A stretch of 64,000 nucleotides of DNA from Caldifarciminota bacterium (lineage in GTDB: Bacteria > Hydrothermota > Hydrothermia > LBFQ01 > DSFT01). This document shows positions 7,893-16,154 of this stretch, one piece after another. The notes under the pieces were generated by a model that was given only the letters and a program-made list of their open reading frames with translations, had not been told where the DNA came from and ran no database searches. Made by a program: the position numbers and the translations under genes. Positions within the stretch are counted from its first letter, which is position 1. Each line of letters starts with the position of its first letter. The stretch spans positions 62,001 through 126,000 of the forward strand of contig JANXBH010000002.1 in the NCBI GenBank assembly GCA_025060695.1. The letters run 5' to 3'.

Positions 7893-8453
7893 TTATCTAC
7901 TTCCGGGTTTTTCAATTGGAATATTTTGCTTACAAAGCTCGCAGTTATATGGATTATAGGTTTTAACGTTTATTTTCAATAAACTATAAAGAGGATAATC
8001 AAAACTTAAGTTTTCACTTCTATCAACTAAACAACCAATACCTACTATATTACCATCATAACTTCTTACAACTTCAATTACTTCCTTAGTAGATAGACCT
8101 GTAGTAATCACGTCCTCAACTATTAATACGTTTTCACCTTTTTCTATTGCAAAACCCCTCCTAAGTTTCATAATACCAACTTCTCTTTCTGTAAATACTG
8201 CTCTTGCATTTAAAAATCTTGCAGTTTCATAAGCAACTAAAATAGCCCCTAAAGCAGGTCCTACGACCACACTAACTTTATAGTCTTTAAAAAAGTTTGC
8301 AAGTTTTTTACATAGAAATTCTGCATAGTTTGGATACTGTAAAACTAAGGCACTTTGAAAGTAAATATCTGAATGAAGACCTGATGATAGTAAAAAATGA
8401 CCTTTTTTAATTGCACCTGTTTTTTCATATATTTCAAGAACTTCATCTTTCAT
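7893..8453 (-). CDS. pyrE: Orotate phosphoribosyltransferase
   Basis: 186 aa. Converts orotate and PRPP to OMP in pyrimidine synthesis. Seen: GHFLLSSGLHSDIYFQSALV (substrate loop), VVVGPALGAILVAYETAR, EREVGIMKLRRGF and the PRPP-binding VLIVEDVITTGLSTKEVI. The C-terminus has two Cys (NCELCKQ), as in several thermophile PyrE proteins. The start overlaps the stop of the AsnC-like gene (ATGA), implying coupled translation. Confidence 0.95.
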   Translation of the reverse strand: MKDEVLEIYEKTGAIKKGHFLLSSGLHSDIYFQSALVLQYPNYAEFLCKKLANFFKDYKVSVVVGPALGAILVAYETARFLNARAVFTEREVGIMKLRRGFAIEKGENVLIVEDVITTGLSTKEVIEVVRSYDGNIVGIGCLVDRSENLSFDYPLYSLLKINVKTYNPYNCELCKQNIPIEKPGSR

Positions 8454-8689
8454 GTAGGATATACAATTCTTGTATCTGTATCTCTTACCATACCTGTTGC
8501 ATAAACTTCTTCTATTATTCTTTTTATTTCTTCAAATGACTGAAACTCCGCTTTAGCAATGATATCTATATCACCAAAAACTGCATCCGCAAAAACTATA
8601 CCACTTATAGAACTAATAGATTCCACTGCTTTTTTCATATCTTCCCTAAAGAAGGATGTAAGTCTAATAAAAATATAAGCTTTCATCAT
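8450..8689 (-). CDS. Stand-alone Lrp/AsnC effector-binding (RAM) domain protein
   Basis: About 79 aa, matching only the dimeric alpha/beta-barrel ligand domain of Lrp/AsnC regulators, without the helix-turn-helix: AYIFIRLTSFFREDMKKAVE, then VFADAVFGDIDIIAKAEF. Such lone domains bind amino acids or other small effectors; targets are rarely known. A -10 box (8696-8701) six bases before ATG 8689 supports this start. It leads a two-gene unit with pyrE, which hints at a link to pyrimidine control, but this is speculation. Confidence 0.82.
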   Translation of the reverse strand: MMKAYIFIRLTSFFREDMKKAVESISSISGIVFADAVFGDIDIIAKAEFQSFEEIKRIIEEVYATGMVRDTDTRIVYPT

Positions 8690-8695
8690 ATACAA

Positions 8696-8701
8696 ATTTT
8701 A
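8696..8701 (-). promoter_or_regulatory. -10 box for AsnC-like/pyrE unit
   Basis: Minus-strand CCTTAAAATTTGTAT, gap six bases to ATG 8689. It lies next to the end of the acyl-CoA synthetase gene. Confidence 0.6.
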
Positions 8702-8704
8702 AGG

Positions 8705-10627
8705 TTAAGAAATAATGCTTTTAATTTCTTCTAAACACTCTGGATTTACAAGTGAAGATATATCTCCAAGCGGTTCATTTAAATATATACTCTTTATAAC
8801 CCTTCTCATGATTTTTGCATTTCTTGTTTTTGGCAAATCAGATACAAAATATACTTCCTTTAGTGCAAAAGCCTTTCCTATCTTTTCTATTACTAATTGC
8901 ATTATTTCTTTCTTTATATTCTCTACATCTCCCGAATTTTCTCTTAGAACTACAAACGCAACTGGGACTTGACCCTTTATCTCATCTGGAATACCAATTA
9001 CAGCACTTTCCTTTACTAATTTATACTCACTTATAATACTTTCAATTTCTGCAGGACCTATTCTTTTTCCTGCAATTTTTAACGTATCATCCGCTCTACC
9101 AAGAATATAATAAAATCCATCTTCATCAACATATGCCAAATCTCCATGATACCAAACATCCTTATATTTAGACCAATATGTTTCAATATATCTATCATTT
9201 TCCATATAAAATCCCCTTGTCATTCCTGGATTTAAATTCTTTACTACTAAGTATCCAATTTCATTTTTAACTGATATTCCATTTTCATCAAAAATGTCCG
9301 CATCTATACCAGGATTTACACTATTAAAACTCATAGGTTTTATACCCCTTATTATTACGCAACACAGTATACCTCCAGATATTTCAGTCCCACCTGAGTA
9401 GTTTATAATAGGAACTTTGTTTTTTCCTATGTTTTTTAAAGTCCATCTCCAAGGTTCTATATTCCAAGGCTCACCAGTTGAACCAATAATTCTTAAGCTT
9501 TTTAAACTATAGTTCTTTGGACTACTTTTTGACATAATACTTCTTATAATAGTTGGAGAAATACCTAAAATACTAATTTTATGTTTATCTACAAGTTCAA
9601 AGATTCTATTCTCATCTGGAAAATCAATAGCCCCATCGTACATAAACATCGTTGCACGATTTATTAGAGAACCGAATATTAACCAAGGTCCCATCATCCA
9701 ACCAATATCAGTAATCCAAGTTATAATATCGTTTTGTTTTATGTCAAATACGTGAAACATGTCTTGTGCGGACTTTATTGGAAATCCACCATGAACATGT
9801 AATGCTCCTTTTGGTCTTCCTGTCGTTCCTGATGTATATATAATCATTAAAGGTGTTTCACTATCAAAAGCTTTTGCTTGAAATGTTTCAACTTTACATA
9901 TTTCATCCCAATAGTAATCTCTTCCCTTTTGTAAACTAATATTAGTATTAAGGTTTTTATAAATTATAACTTTTTCTACAGAGGGACAATCCAAAAGTGC
10001 CTTATCAAGTATGTCTTTCATATATACTATTTTGTTTCTTCTTCTAAATCCATCCGCAGTTATTACTGCTTTTGCATTAGAAATATTTATTCTTGTCTTA
10101 ATTGGCTCTTCGCTAAATCCAGAAAATAGAGGGACAGCTATTGCACCTATCCTTGAAATTGAAAGTATACTAATTGCTACCTCAGGAATAAATGGCAAGT
10201 ATATTGCAACTCTATCACCTTCCTTTATGCCAAGTTCTAATAGTGCATTAGATAGTTTATTTACTTCCTTTAATAGTTCCTCATAAGTATATATTCTAAC
10301 TGTTCCACTCTCGCTTTCCGATATTAGGGCAATTTTTTTTAAGTCATTATAGTCAAGACAATTTTTGGAAATGTTTAGTTTTCCGCCTACGAAAAAACTT
10401 GGAAACTCTCTTGACTTTGATATATCAATAACTTTTTCAAATTCCTTTTCCCACACAAAATTTATATCTTCAAAGAACTTTCTCCAAAACCATTCATAGT
10501 CATATGCGGACTTTCTTATAAAGTCGTCATAACTTAAATTCTCCTCACTTAAGATTTTATATAAATTACTATTTTTTATTACTTCATCACTTGGATACCA
10601 CTCTATCTCGTAATTAAACCTATTCAA
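8705..10627 (-). CDS. AMP-forming acyl-CoA synthetase (acetyl-CoA/acetoacetyl-CoA synthetase type)
   Basis: 640 aa. Activates a short carboxylic acid to its CoA thioester via an acyl-AMP. Seen: the ACS-type N-terminal region with YDYEWFWRKFFEDINF, the P-loop MIIYTSGTTGRPKGALHVHG, WITDIGWMMGPW, INYSGGTEISGG, YHGDLAYVDEDGFYYILGR and the C-terminal Lys in KTRNAKIMRR. The order and length match acetyl- or propionyl-CoA synthetases, but the acid used cannot be fixed. The start is TTG, eight bases after a -10 box (10636-10641). It lies downstream of uppS with its own promoter. Confidence 0.88.
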   Translation of the reverse strand: MNRFNYEIEWYPSDEVIKNSNLYKILSEENLSYDDFIRKSAYDYEWFWRKFFEDINFVWEKEFEKVIDISKSREFPSFFVGGKLNISKNCLDYNDLKKIALISESESGTVRIYTYEELLKEVNKLSNALLELGIKEGDRVAIYLPFIPEVAISILSISRIGAIAVPLFSGFSEEPIKTRINISNAKAVITADGFRRRNKIVYMKDILDKALLDCPSVEKVIIYKNLNTNISLQKGRDYYWDEICKVETFQAKAFDSETPLMIIYTSGTTGRPKGALHVHGGFPIKSAQDMFHVFDIKQNDIITWITDIGWMMGPWLIFGSLINRATMFMYDGAIDFPDENRIFELVDKHKISILGISPTIIRSIMSKSSPKNYSLKSLRIIGSTGEPWNIEPWRWTLKNIGKNKVPIINYSGGTEISGGILCCVIIRGIKPMSFNSVNPGIDADIFDENGISVKNEIGYLVVKNLNPGMTRGFYMENDRYIETYWSKYKDVWYHGDLAYVDEDGFYYILGRADDTLKIAGKRIGPAEIESIISEYKLVKESAVIGIPDEIKGQVPVAFVVLRENSGDVENIKKEIMQLVIEKIGKAFALKEVYFVSDLPKTRNAKIMRRVIKSIYLNEPLGDISSLVNPECLEEIKSIIS

Positions 10628-10635
10628 GGTATAAA

Positions 10636-10641
10636 ATTTTA
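10636..10641 (-). promoter_or_regulatory. -10 box for acyl-CoA synthetase gene
   Basis: Minus-strand CCTTAAAATTTTATACC, gap eight bases to TTG 10627. It lies between uppS and this gene. Confidence 0.6.
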
Positions 10642-10650
10642 AGGCAAGTT

Positions 10651-11334
10651 CTATATTACTCTTCCAAATTTTCTTTTCCTTCTTGAGTAGTCTTCAATTG
10701 TTTTTAAAAACTCTTCTTTCCTAAAATCGGGCCATAGCACGTTTGTAAAGTATAGCTCAGTATAGCTAATCTGCCATAGCAAGAAGTTAGATATCCTTTG
10801 TTCTCCAGCTGTTCTAATGAGCAAATCAGGGTCAGGCATTTCTGGTTCATATAGATACTTTCTAAATGAAATTTCATTTATCTTTTTCTTTTTTTCTCTT
10901 ATTATTTTATTTACCGCGTCTACTATCTCTTGTCTTCCACCATATGAAAGTGCTAAATATAATTTTAGTTTTTTATTATTCTTCGTTTTTTCTATAGCAT
11001 TGAAAACTTCCATTTTTACGCTTTTTGGTAATTTTTCAACTCTACCTATTACTTTTATAGAAACACCATTTCTATTAAGCTCTCCAATTTCAGTTTTTAA
11101 TAAAAATTCCAATAGTTGCATTAAGTAATTTATTTCTTCCCTCGGTCTTTGCCAATTTTCCATTGAGAATGAATATAGCGTTAAGTGTTCTATACCAATT
11201 TCTATACAAGCTCTTATTATTTCCCTTACAGATTCTGCACCTACTTTATGACCTACTGCCCTTGCAAATCCCCTCTCCTCCGCCCACCGACCATTACCAT
11301 CCATTATTATTGCGACATGACTTGGAACTTTCAA
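10651..11334 (-). CDS. uppS: Isoprenyl transferase (undecaprenyl diphosphate synthase)
   Basis: 227 aa. Builds the C55 lipid carrier used for peptidoglycan and LPS precursors. Signature motifs of cis-prenyltransferases: IIMDGNGRWAEERGFARAVG (catalytic Asp in MDGNGRWA), SFSMENWQRP, ALSYGGRQEIVDA, DLLIRTAGEQRISNFLLWQ and FTNVLWPDF. Length is usual. The ATG overlaps the stop of the FBP aldolase/phosphatase gene upstream, so the two form an operon. Confidence 0.96.
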   Translation of the reverse strand: MKVPSHVAIIMDGNGRWAEERGFARAVGHKVGAESVREIIRACIEIGIEHLTLYSFSMENWQRPREEINYLMQLLEFLLKTEIGELNRNGVSIKVIGRVEKLPKSVKMEVFNAIEKTKNNKKLKLYLALSYGGRQEIVDAVNKIIREKKKKINEISFRKYLYEPEMPDPDLLIRTAGEQRISNFLLWQISYTELYFTNVLWPDFRKEEFLKTIEDYSRRKRKFGRVI

Positions 11335-12446
11335 TCTACATCTGAATGTTCAACTTTTTTTACTTCTTTGCCTTTTAGCTTTGATATTATCATAGGTAAA
11401 GTAGTATATTCTAATTCTTCCTCAGGTAATCTTGATGGTTCAAATATTCCTTGTCTTCTCATTAAATTAGCAATTTCATACGCTATTCTTCTTGGTTCAT
11501 CAAATGCAGGGTCATCAAATAAGTCTCTTGGACCTATGAGTTTTCCATTAGATAGTTGAAATCCAAGTGCTACTACTCTTGGTGGTCCATCAAATCTTGA
11601 AACATTACTTTGATGCATCGCAACAGGCATTAATGGTCCTACATGAGAACCACGCATCCAACCCTCTACAAGAAATGGTTTTGCAAAAGGCTCTAATATT
11701 TCTCCTACTGCAGGAAAACCACTTTGTGCTCTAACTACCATTACAGGATCATCTTTTCCTACATACTTTCCTGCTATGAGTGATAGTTTTTGAGATGATG
11801 CTACAGCAGCTATTTCACCATCTTTTTTTCTAATTACTTTAGTAATTACATATCTTGAAATACTACCAATAAGGGCAAGCAAGTCATATAAGCCTTCTGG
11901 TGTTGGTATTCTATAGGAATCTCCCTCTTTTACGTCCAATACTTCAAACTCAAATCCTTCATGCATAGACGGGTCAATTACAAGCCCAGATGTATTCATT
12001 GGATTTGCAAACATTTCGTATAGTGGAATATTCCAAGCACTCGGTGATGTCTTGTCAGCCATGAAAACTATTATTGGTTCAGATGGCCTTTCCTGTATTT
12101 CCATTTCAGCCACACCAGGACCCATCCCCTTTACATTGCCACTAAAAGCATCTGAAAGTAAATCTTGTCCTGCACCATATAGCTTTAATTCCTTTGCAAC
12201 CTTAGTTGCATCTTTGAATGCTTCCCAAGCAATTTTATGAATTTCAGGATTATCCACTCCGAAAGTATGCGTCATTATAAGATTTATATCATCTCCAGCC
12301 CTTGCAACGAAATAGTCAATTATATTTCCCTTTTCTTTTTCAGCTTGAAGTTTTTCCTCACAAGCTTCTATGAGCTTTGGATGAACAGAAGAATGCCCTA
12401 CATAACCACCCACATCTGCTTTTATAACACTTATGGTTACTTTCAT
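11331..12446 (-). CDS. fbp: Fructose-1,6-bisphosphate aldolase/phosphatase (archaeal type)
   Basis: 371 aa. Bifunctional enzyme that joins the two triose phosphates and dephosphorylates the product to fructose 6-phosphate, a one-way gluconeogenic step. The N-terminus KVTISVIKADVGGYVGHSSV, HTFGVDNPEIHKIAWEAF, GPGVAEMEIQERPSEPI, ADKTSPSAWNIPLYEMF and VSRFDGPPRVVALGFQL match the archaeal class V family, common in archaea and deep-branching thermophilic bacteria. A -10 box (12472-12477) is followed 25 bases later by the ATG, with a Shine-Dalgarno AAGGAGGT between. So this is one of the few leadered genes here. It precedes uppS. Confidence 0.96.
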   Translation of the reverse strand: MKVTISVIKADVGGYVGHSSVHPKLIEACEEKLQAEKEKGNIIDYFVARAGDDINLIMTHTFGVDNPEIHKIAWEAFKDATKVAKELKLYGAGQDLLSDAFSGNVKGMGPGVAEMEIQERPSEPIIVFMADKTSPSAWNIPLYEMFANPMNTSGLVIDPSMHEGFEFEVLDVKEGDSYRIPTPEGLYDLLALIGSISRYVITKVIRKKDGEIAAVASSQKLSLIAGKYVGKDDPVMVVRAQSGFPAVGEILEPFAKPFLVEGWMRGSHVGPLMPVAMHQSNVSRFDGPPRVVALGFQLSNGKLIGPRDLFDDPAFDEPRRIAYEIANLMRRQGIFEPSRLPEEELEYTTLPMIISKLKGKEVKKVEHSDVD

Positions 12447-12466
12447 TATTTACCTCCTTTGAAGTT

Positions 12467-12495
12467 TTGAAATTTTAAAGCTAATACTTTAAAAT
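12467..12495 (+). promoter_or_regulatory. Promoter of pyrH with -35 and -10
   Basis: TTGAAA at 12467-12472, 17-base spacer, TAAAAT at 12490-12495, then six bases to ATG 12502. The -35 overlaps the fbp -10 on the other strand. Confidence 0.65.
12472..12477 (-). promoter_or_regulatory. -10 box for fbp-uppS operon (leadered)
   Basis: Minus-strand GCTTTAAAATTTC, 25 bases before ATG 12446, with Shine-Dalgarno AAGGAGGT between (12452-12459). This is a key contrast to the leaderless genes. Confidence 0.65.
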
Positions 12496-12501
12496 TTTAA
12501 G

Positions 12502-13218
12502 ATGATAAAATATAAGAGAATATTACTAAAATTAAGCGGAGAGCTTATAGGTGATGAAAAATATGGATTTTCAAAGGAGTTTTTAGATTTCATTAGTGAT
12601 GAAGTATTAAACTTGAAAAAGAGATACGATATTGATATATCTATTGTGGTAGGTGGAGGAAATATTATTAGGGGAAATGATGCACATTTATATGGTATAG
12701 ATAAAACTACTGCTGACTATATGGGAATGCTTGCAACAGTTCTAAATGCACTTGCACTTCAAAGCATTTTGGAAAATAAAGGGCTTGAAACAAGAGTAAT
12801 GACATCAATTGAAATTAAAAGTGTTGCAGAACCATATATAAGAAGAAGAGCAATAAGGCATTTAGAAAAAGGAAGAATAGTAATCTTTGCAGGTGGAACA
12901 GGAAGTCCATTTTTTTCAACAGATACCGCAGGTGCTCTTAGGGCAATAGAAATAAAGGCGGATGCACTTTTAAAGGGAACAAAAGTTGATGGTGTATATA
13001 CTAAAGACCCAAAAAAACATACAGATGCTCAAAAATATGAATACTTAGACTATAGCTATTTTCTCTCTAATGATTTAAAAGTAATGGATGCAGCGGCAAT
13101 AGCCCTATGTAGAGAAAACAAATTACCTGTCATAGTTTTTAATATAAGTCAAAAAGATGCAATAGAAAAAATTATCAAGGGAGAAAATGTTGGAACCTTG
13201 ATATATAACTTTAAATAG
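12502..13218 (+). CDS. pyrH: UMP kinase
   Basis: 238 aa. Phosphorylates UMP to UDP. Bacterial PyrH signatures: ILLKLSGELIGD, VVGGGNIIRG, ADYMGMLATVLNALAL, AGGTGSPFFSTDTAGALRA and VDGVYTKDPK. The gene is leaderless by the look of its promoter: -35-like TTGAAA (12467-12472), 17-base spacer, TAAAAT (12490-12495), then six bases to the ATG. The -35 overlaps the fbp promoter on the other strand. Confidence 0.96.
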   Translation: MIKYKRILLKLSGELIGDEKYGFSKEFLDFISDEVLNLKKRYDIDISIVVGGGNIIRGNDAHLYGIDKTTADYMGMLATVLNALALQSILENKGLETRVMTSIEIKSVAEPYIRRRAIRHLEKGRIVIFAGGTGSPFFSTDTAGALRAIEIKADALLKGTKVDGVYTKDPKKHTDAQKYEYLDYSYFLSNDLKVMDAAAIALCRENKLPVIVFNISQKDAIEKIIKGENVGTLIYNFK

Positions 13219-13227
13219 AATACACTT

Positions 13228-13233
13228 TAAAAT
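13228..13233 (+). promoter_or_regulatory. -10 box for slipin-thyX-purF operon
   Basis: ACACTTTAAAATTTTGAA before ATG 13240, gap six bases; no ribosome binding site seen. Confidence 0.65.
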
Positions 13234-13239
13234 TTTGAA

Positions 13240-14097
13240 ATGACTTGGCTCTTAATTGTTTTAATTATCTTCTTTATTATCTTTTTATTAGCATCCATCA
13301 AAATAGTTCCTGAATATGAGAGAATTGTTATTCTAAGGCTTGGAAGAGCACTACCTGATGCAAAAGGTCCAGGTCTTGTCTTGGTATTTCCTATAATTGA
13401 CTATCCAATTAAAGTAGATTTAAGAGAAAGAGTTTTTGAAATTGCAGAACAATCCTGCATTACAAAAGATAATGCTCTTATAAAAGTTGATTTTTTAATA
13501 TATCTGAGAGTAGTTGAGCCCGTTACCGCGGTAATAAGTGTGGAAAATTTATTTATTGCTACACAAGGTCTTGCTACTACCACTTTAAGGGCAATAATTG
13601 GTGATATAATATTAGATGACGTTTTATCTAAAAGAGAGGAGATAAATCAAAAACTTCAATTGAGAATAGATGAAGTTACACAAAGATGGGGAGTTAAAAT
13701 TACTGCAGTTGAAATAAGAGAAATAACTACCCCAAAGGAAATACAGGAAGCAATGACAAAGCAAATGGCAGCAGAAAGAAATAGAAGAGCTATGATTACA
13801 GAAGCAGAAGGTATAAAACAGTCTGAAATACTAAAAGCAGAAGGTGAGAAACAATCTCAGATATTAAGAGCGGAAGGTGAAAAACAAGCACAAATTTTAA
13901 AAGCGGAAGGTTATGCATTAGCTTTAGCTAAAATATATGAATCTGCAAAAGAAATAGATGTTAATACTCTTTCTTTAGAGTATTTAAAGACTTTTGAAAC
14001 TATCGCAAGTTCTCCCTCAACAAAAATCATATTCCCACTTGAACTTTTAAACATTATATCAAATATCCTAAGTAAAAATGAGAAAGGTTCTAAATAG
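13240..14097 (+). CDS. Slipin/stomatin-like SPFH membrane protein
   Basis: 285 aa. One N-terminal membrane segment (LLIVLIIFFIIFLLASI), then a Band 7/SPFH domain (VPEYERIVILRLGRAL, GPGLVLVFPIIDY, DVLSKREEIN) and a helical tail with three ~11-residue repeats (ILKAEGEKQSQ type). Slipins form oligomeric rings in membranes and usually pair with an NfeD protein; none is seen here. A -10 box at 13228-13233 lies six bases before the ATG. The end overlaps thyX by 20 bases. Confidence 0.92.
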   Translation: MTWLLIVLIIFFIIFLLASIKIVPEYERIVILRLGRALPDAKGPGLVLVFPIIDYPIKVDLRERVFEIAEQSCITKDNALIKVDFLIYLRVVEPVTAVISVENLFIATQGLATTTLRAIIGDIILDDVLSKREEINQKLQLRIDEVTQRWGVKITAVEIREITTPKEIQEAMTKQMAAERNRRAMITEAEGIKQSEILKAEGEKQSQILRAEGEKQAQILKAEGYALALAKIYESAKEIDVNTLSLEYLKTFETIASSPSTKIIFPLELLNIISNILSKNEKGSK

Positions 14098-14839
14098 TGG
14101 TTTTGTAAGACTTGTGGATTTTATGGGAGGCGATTTTTCGGTTGTTCAAAGTGCAAGAGTATCAATTGGTCAAGAAAGTAAAGGTGCAAAAAAGGATATA
14201 AAGCTCATTGAGTATTTACTAAAAAATAAACATGAAACGCCTTTTGAGCACTCAGTATTTAAATTTCACATAAAATGTCCTATTTTTGTTGCAAGACAAT
14301 GGTTTAGGCATAGAATTGGTAGTTTCAATGAGATTTCATTAAGATATGTAGAATATAAGGACGAATTTTACATTCCTGAATATTTTAGAAAGCAGTCAGA
14401 AACAAATAAGCAAGCAAGTATTGATAAAATAGTCCAAGAGTCTGACTATTTAATTAAGGAATTAATAGAAATCTACGAAAAAATTAAGGAATTTTATGAA
14501 AAACTTTTAAAACATAGTGTTGCAAAAGAAATGGCAAGGATAGTTTTGCCACTTTCTACTTATACTCAATTTTACTGGTCAGTAAACGCAAGAAGTTTAA
14601 TGAACTTTATTAGTTTGAGAGCAGATACAAATGCCCAGCATGAAATAAGGTTATATGCAAGAGAAATTGCTATCATCTTTAGAGAAAAAATGCCAATTAC
14701 ATTTAAGTTCTTTGTTAAATATAGTTATTTTGGAAAAGATGAGTATATTTTTAAACTTGAAGAAGAAATGGAAGATTGGGATTTAGAAAAGATATATGAG
14801 GAACATTTAAAAAATGTGCGGGATAGTAGGGGTATATAA
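14078..14839 (+). CDS. thyX: Flavin-dependent thymidylate synthase
   Basis: 253 aa. Makes dTMP from dUMP with FAD, NADPH and methylene-tetrahydrofolate. The ThyX motif RHRxxSxxExSxRY is read as RHRIGSFNEISLRY. KHETPFEHSVFKFHIKCP, LPLSTYTQFYWSVNARSL and FISLRADTNAQHEIR complete the family pattern. It starts inside the slipin gene, and its last 26 bases overlap purF, so the three genes form a tight operon. Confidence 0.96.
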   Translation: MRKVLNSGFVRLVDFMGGDFSVVQSARVSIGQESKGAKKDIKLIEYLLKNKHETPFEHSVFKFHIKCPIFVARQWFRHRIGSFNEISLRYVEYKDEFYIPEYFRKQSETNKQASIDKIVQESDYLIKELIEIYEKIKEFYEKLLKHSVAKEMARIVLPLSTYTQFYWSVNARSLMNFISLRADTNAQHEIRLYAREIAIIFREKMPITFKFFVKYSYFGKDEYIFKLEEEMEDWDLEKIYEEHLKNVRDSRGI

Positions 14840-16136
14840 GAGAAAAGAGAACAATCATAGTATTTTAGAGATTACTAAAAAAGCTATTCTTTCGCTACAG
14901 CATAGAGGTCAAGAATCTGCAGGTATATGCATATTATTAAATAATAACGACCTTTTTGTTCATAAAGCAATAGGATTAACAAACCAAGTATTTTCTAATA
15001 TAAATAACTTAGATGGTAAAATCGCAATAGCTCATACAAGATATTCCACTTCAGGTTCTAAAGCAAGTATAAGAAATACACAGCCTATAACTTTTTACTA
15101 TAAAAATAAATGGCTTGCTATCGCACATAATGGAAATATACCTAATTTTGAAAAACTTAGAAAAGAACTTGAGGAAGAAGGAGCTATATTTTCTACCAAT
15201 TCTGATACAGAAGTTTTTTTACATTTTTATGTAAAGTATAAAGGGGATATGGCAAAGGTTTTAGAAAAAATTCCATATGCATATTCTATGATTATTCTTG
15301 AGGGAGATAAAATTATTGCATTTAGGGATAGATTTGGATATAGACCACTATTTTTAGGTATTAGCGACGAATTTTTTATATTTTCTTCTGAAGATAGTGC
15401 TTTAACTCAGTTTGAATTTATTAAGGAGATAGTTGAAATTAAACCTTCAGAAGTATATACTATTTGGAATAATGAGATAAAAAGGGAAGAATTTTCAAAA
15501 GCTGAAAAATATAGATTTTGTATATTTGAGCTTATTTACTTTTCAAGACCTGACAGTAAAATATTCAACTATCAAGTATATAGATTTAGAAAAGAGTGCG
15601 GGAAAAAATTAGCACTTTTAGAAGATAGAGAAGTTGATATAGTGGTTCCCGTCCCTGATTCGGGACTTGCAAGTGCTATTGGATACTCACAAACTTTAAA
15701 TAAGCCGCTTGAACTTGGCTTAATAAGAAATCACTACTCAGGAAGAAGTTTTATACAGCCTGACAATATATCAAGAAGGGAAACGGTAAGAAATAAACTA
15801 TTTCCAATTAAGGAAATAATAGAAAACAAAAAAATTGCACTTATTGACGACTCCATAGTAAGAGGCAATACCTCTAAGGAAATTATAAAACTTCTTAGAG
15901 AAAATGGGGCATTGGAAATACACTTAAGAATTGCATCACCACCTATTGTAAGTCCATGTTTATACGGAATAGATATGCCTACAAAAGAAGAGCTAATAGC
16001 AAATAGAATGAATTTAGAGGAACTTAGAAACTTTCTAAATGTAGATAGCATTAGATATTTACCGATTGAATATTTAAAGGAAGTTGTCTCAAAAGATAAG
16101 GAAAACTTTTGTTATGAATGTTTTTTAAAGCATTAG
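14814..16136 (+). CDS. purF: Amidophosphoribosyltransferase
   Basis: 440 aa. First step of purine synthesis: PRPP plus glutamine to phosphoribosylamine. The N-terminal nucleophile Cys follows the initiator Met directly (MCGIVGVYKR), so no propeptide is needed. The glutaminase half shows LSLQHRGQESAGI, HTRYSTSGS and AHNGNI; the PRTase half shows VVPVPDSGLASAIGY and the PRPP loop ALIDDSIVRGNTSKEI. Cys residues near the end (FCYECF) and in SPCLYGIDMP are as in iron-sulfur PurF forms. The start is fixed by the Cys2 requirement. Confidence 0.96.
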   Translation: MCGIVGVYKRKENNHSILEITKKAILSLQHRGQESAGICILLNNNDLFVHKAIGLTNQVFSNINNLDGKIAIAHTRYSTSGSKASIRNTQPITFYYKNKWLAIAHNGNIPNFEKLRKELEEEGAIFSTNSDTEVFLHFYVKYKGDMAKVLEKIPYAYSMIILEGDKIIAFRDRFGYRPLFLGISDEFFIFSSEDSALTQFEFIKEIVEIKPSEVYTIWNNEIKREEFSKAEKYRFCIFELIYFSRPDSKIFNYQVYRFRKECGKKLALLEDREVDIVVPVPDSGLASAIGYSQTLNKPLELGLIRNHYSGRSFIQPDNISRRETVRNKLFPIKEIIENKKIALIDDSIVRGNTSKEIIKLLRENGALEIHLRIASPPIVSPCLYGIDMPTKEELIANRMNLEELRNFLNVDSIRYLPIEYLKEVVSKDKENFCYECFLKH

Positions 16137-16139
16137 CCT

Positions 16140-16145
16140 TAAAAT
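16140..16145 (+). promoter_or_regulatory. -10 box for saccharopine-like gene and moxR
   Basis: CCTTAAAATTTTGAACTT, gap nine bases to ATG 16155, directly behind the purF stop. Confidence 0.6.
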
Positions 16146-16154
16146 TTTGAACTT

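Noticed and set aside
8715-9036. Two plus-strand frames inside the acyl-CoA synthetase gene
   Set aside because: Both are antisense shadows of a 640-residue enzyme with full motifs, and neither has a promoter or ribosome binding site.
13801-13920. Direct repeats at the 3' end of the slipin gene as a mobile or CRISPR-like repeat
   Set aside because: The three ~33-base repeats are in frame and encode the AEGEKQ heptads usual for the SPFH tail.
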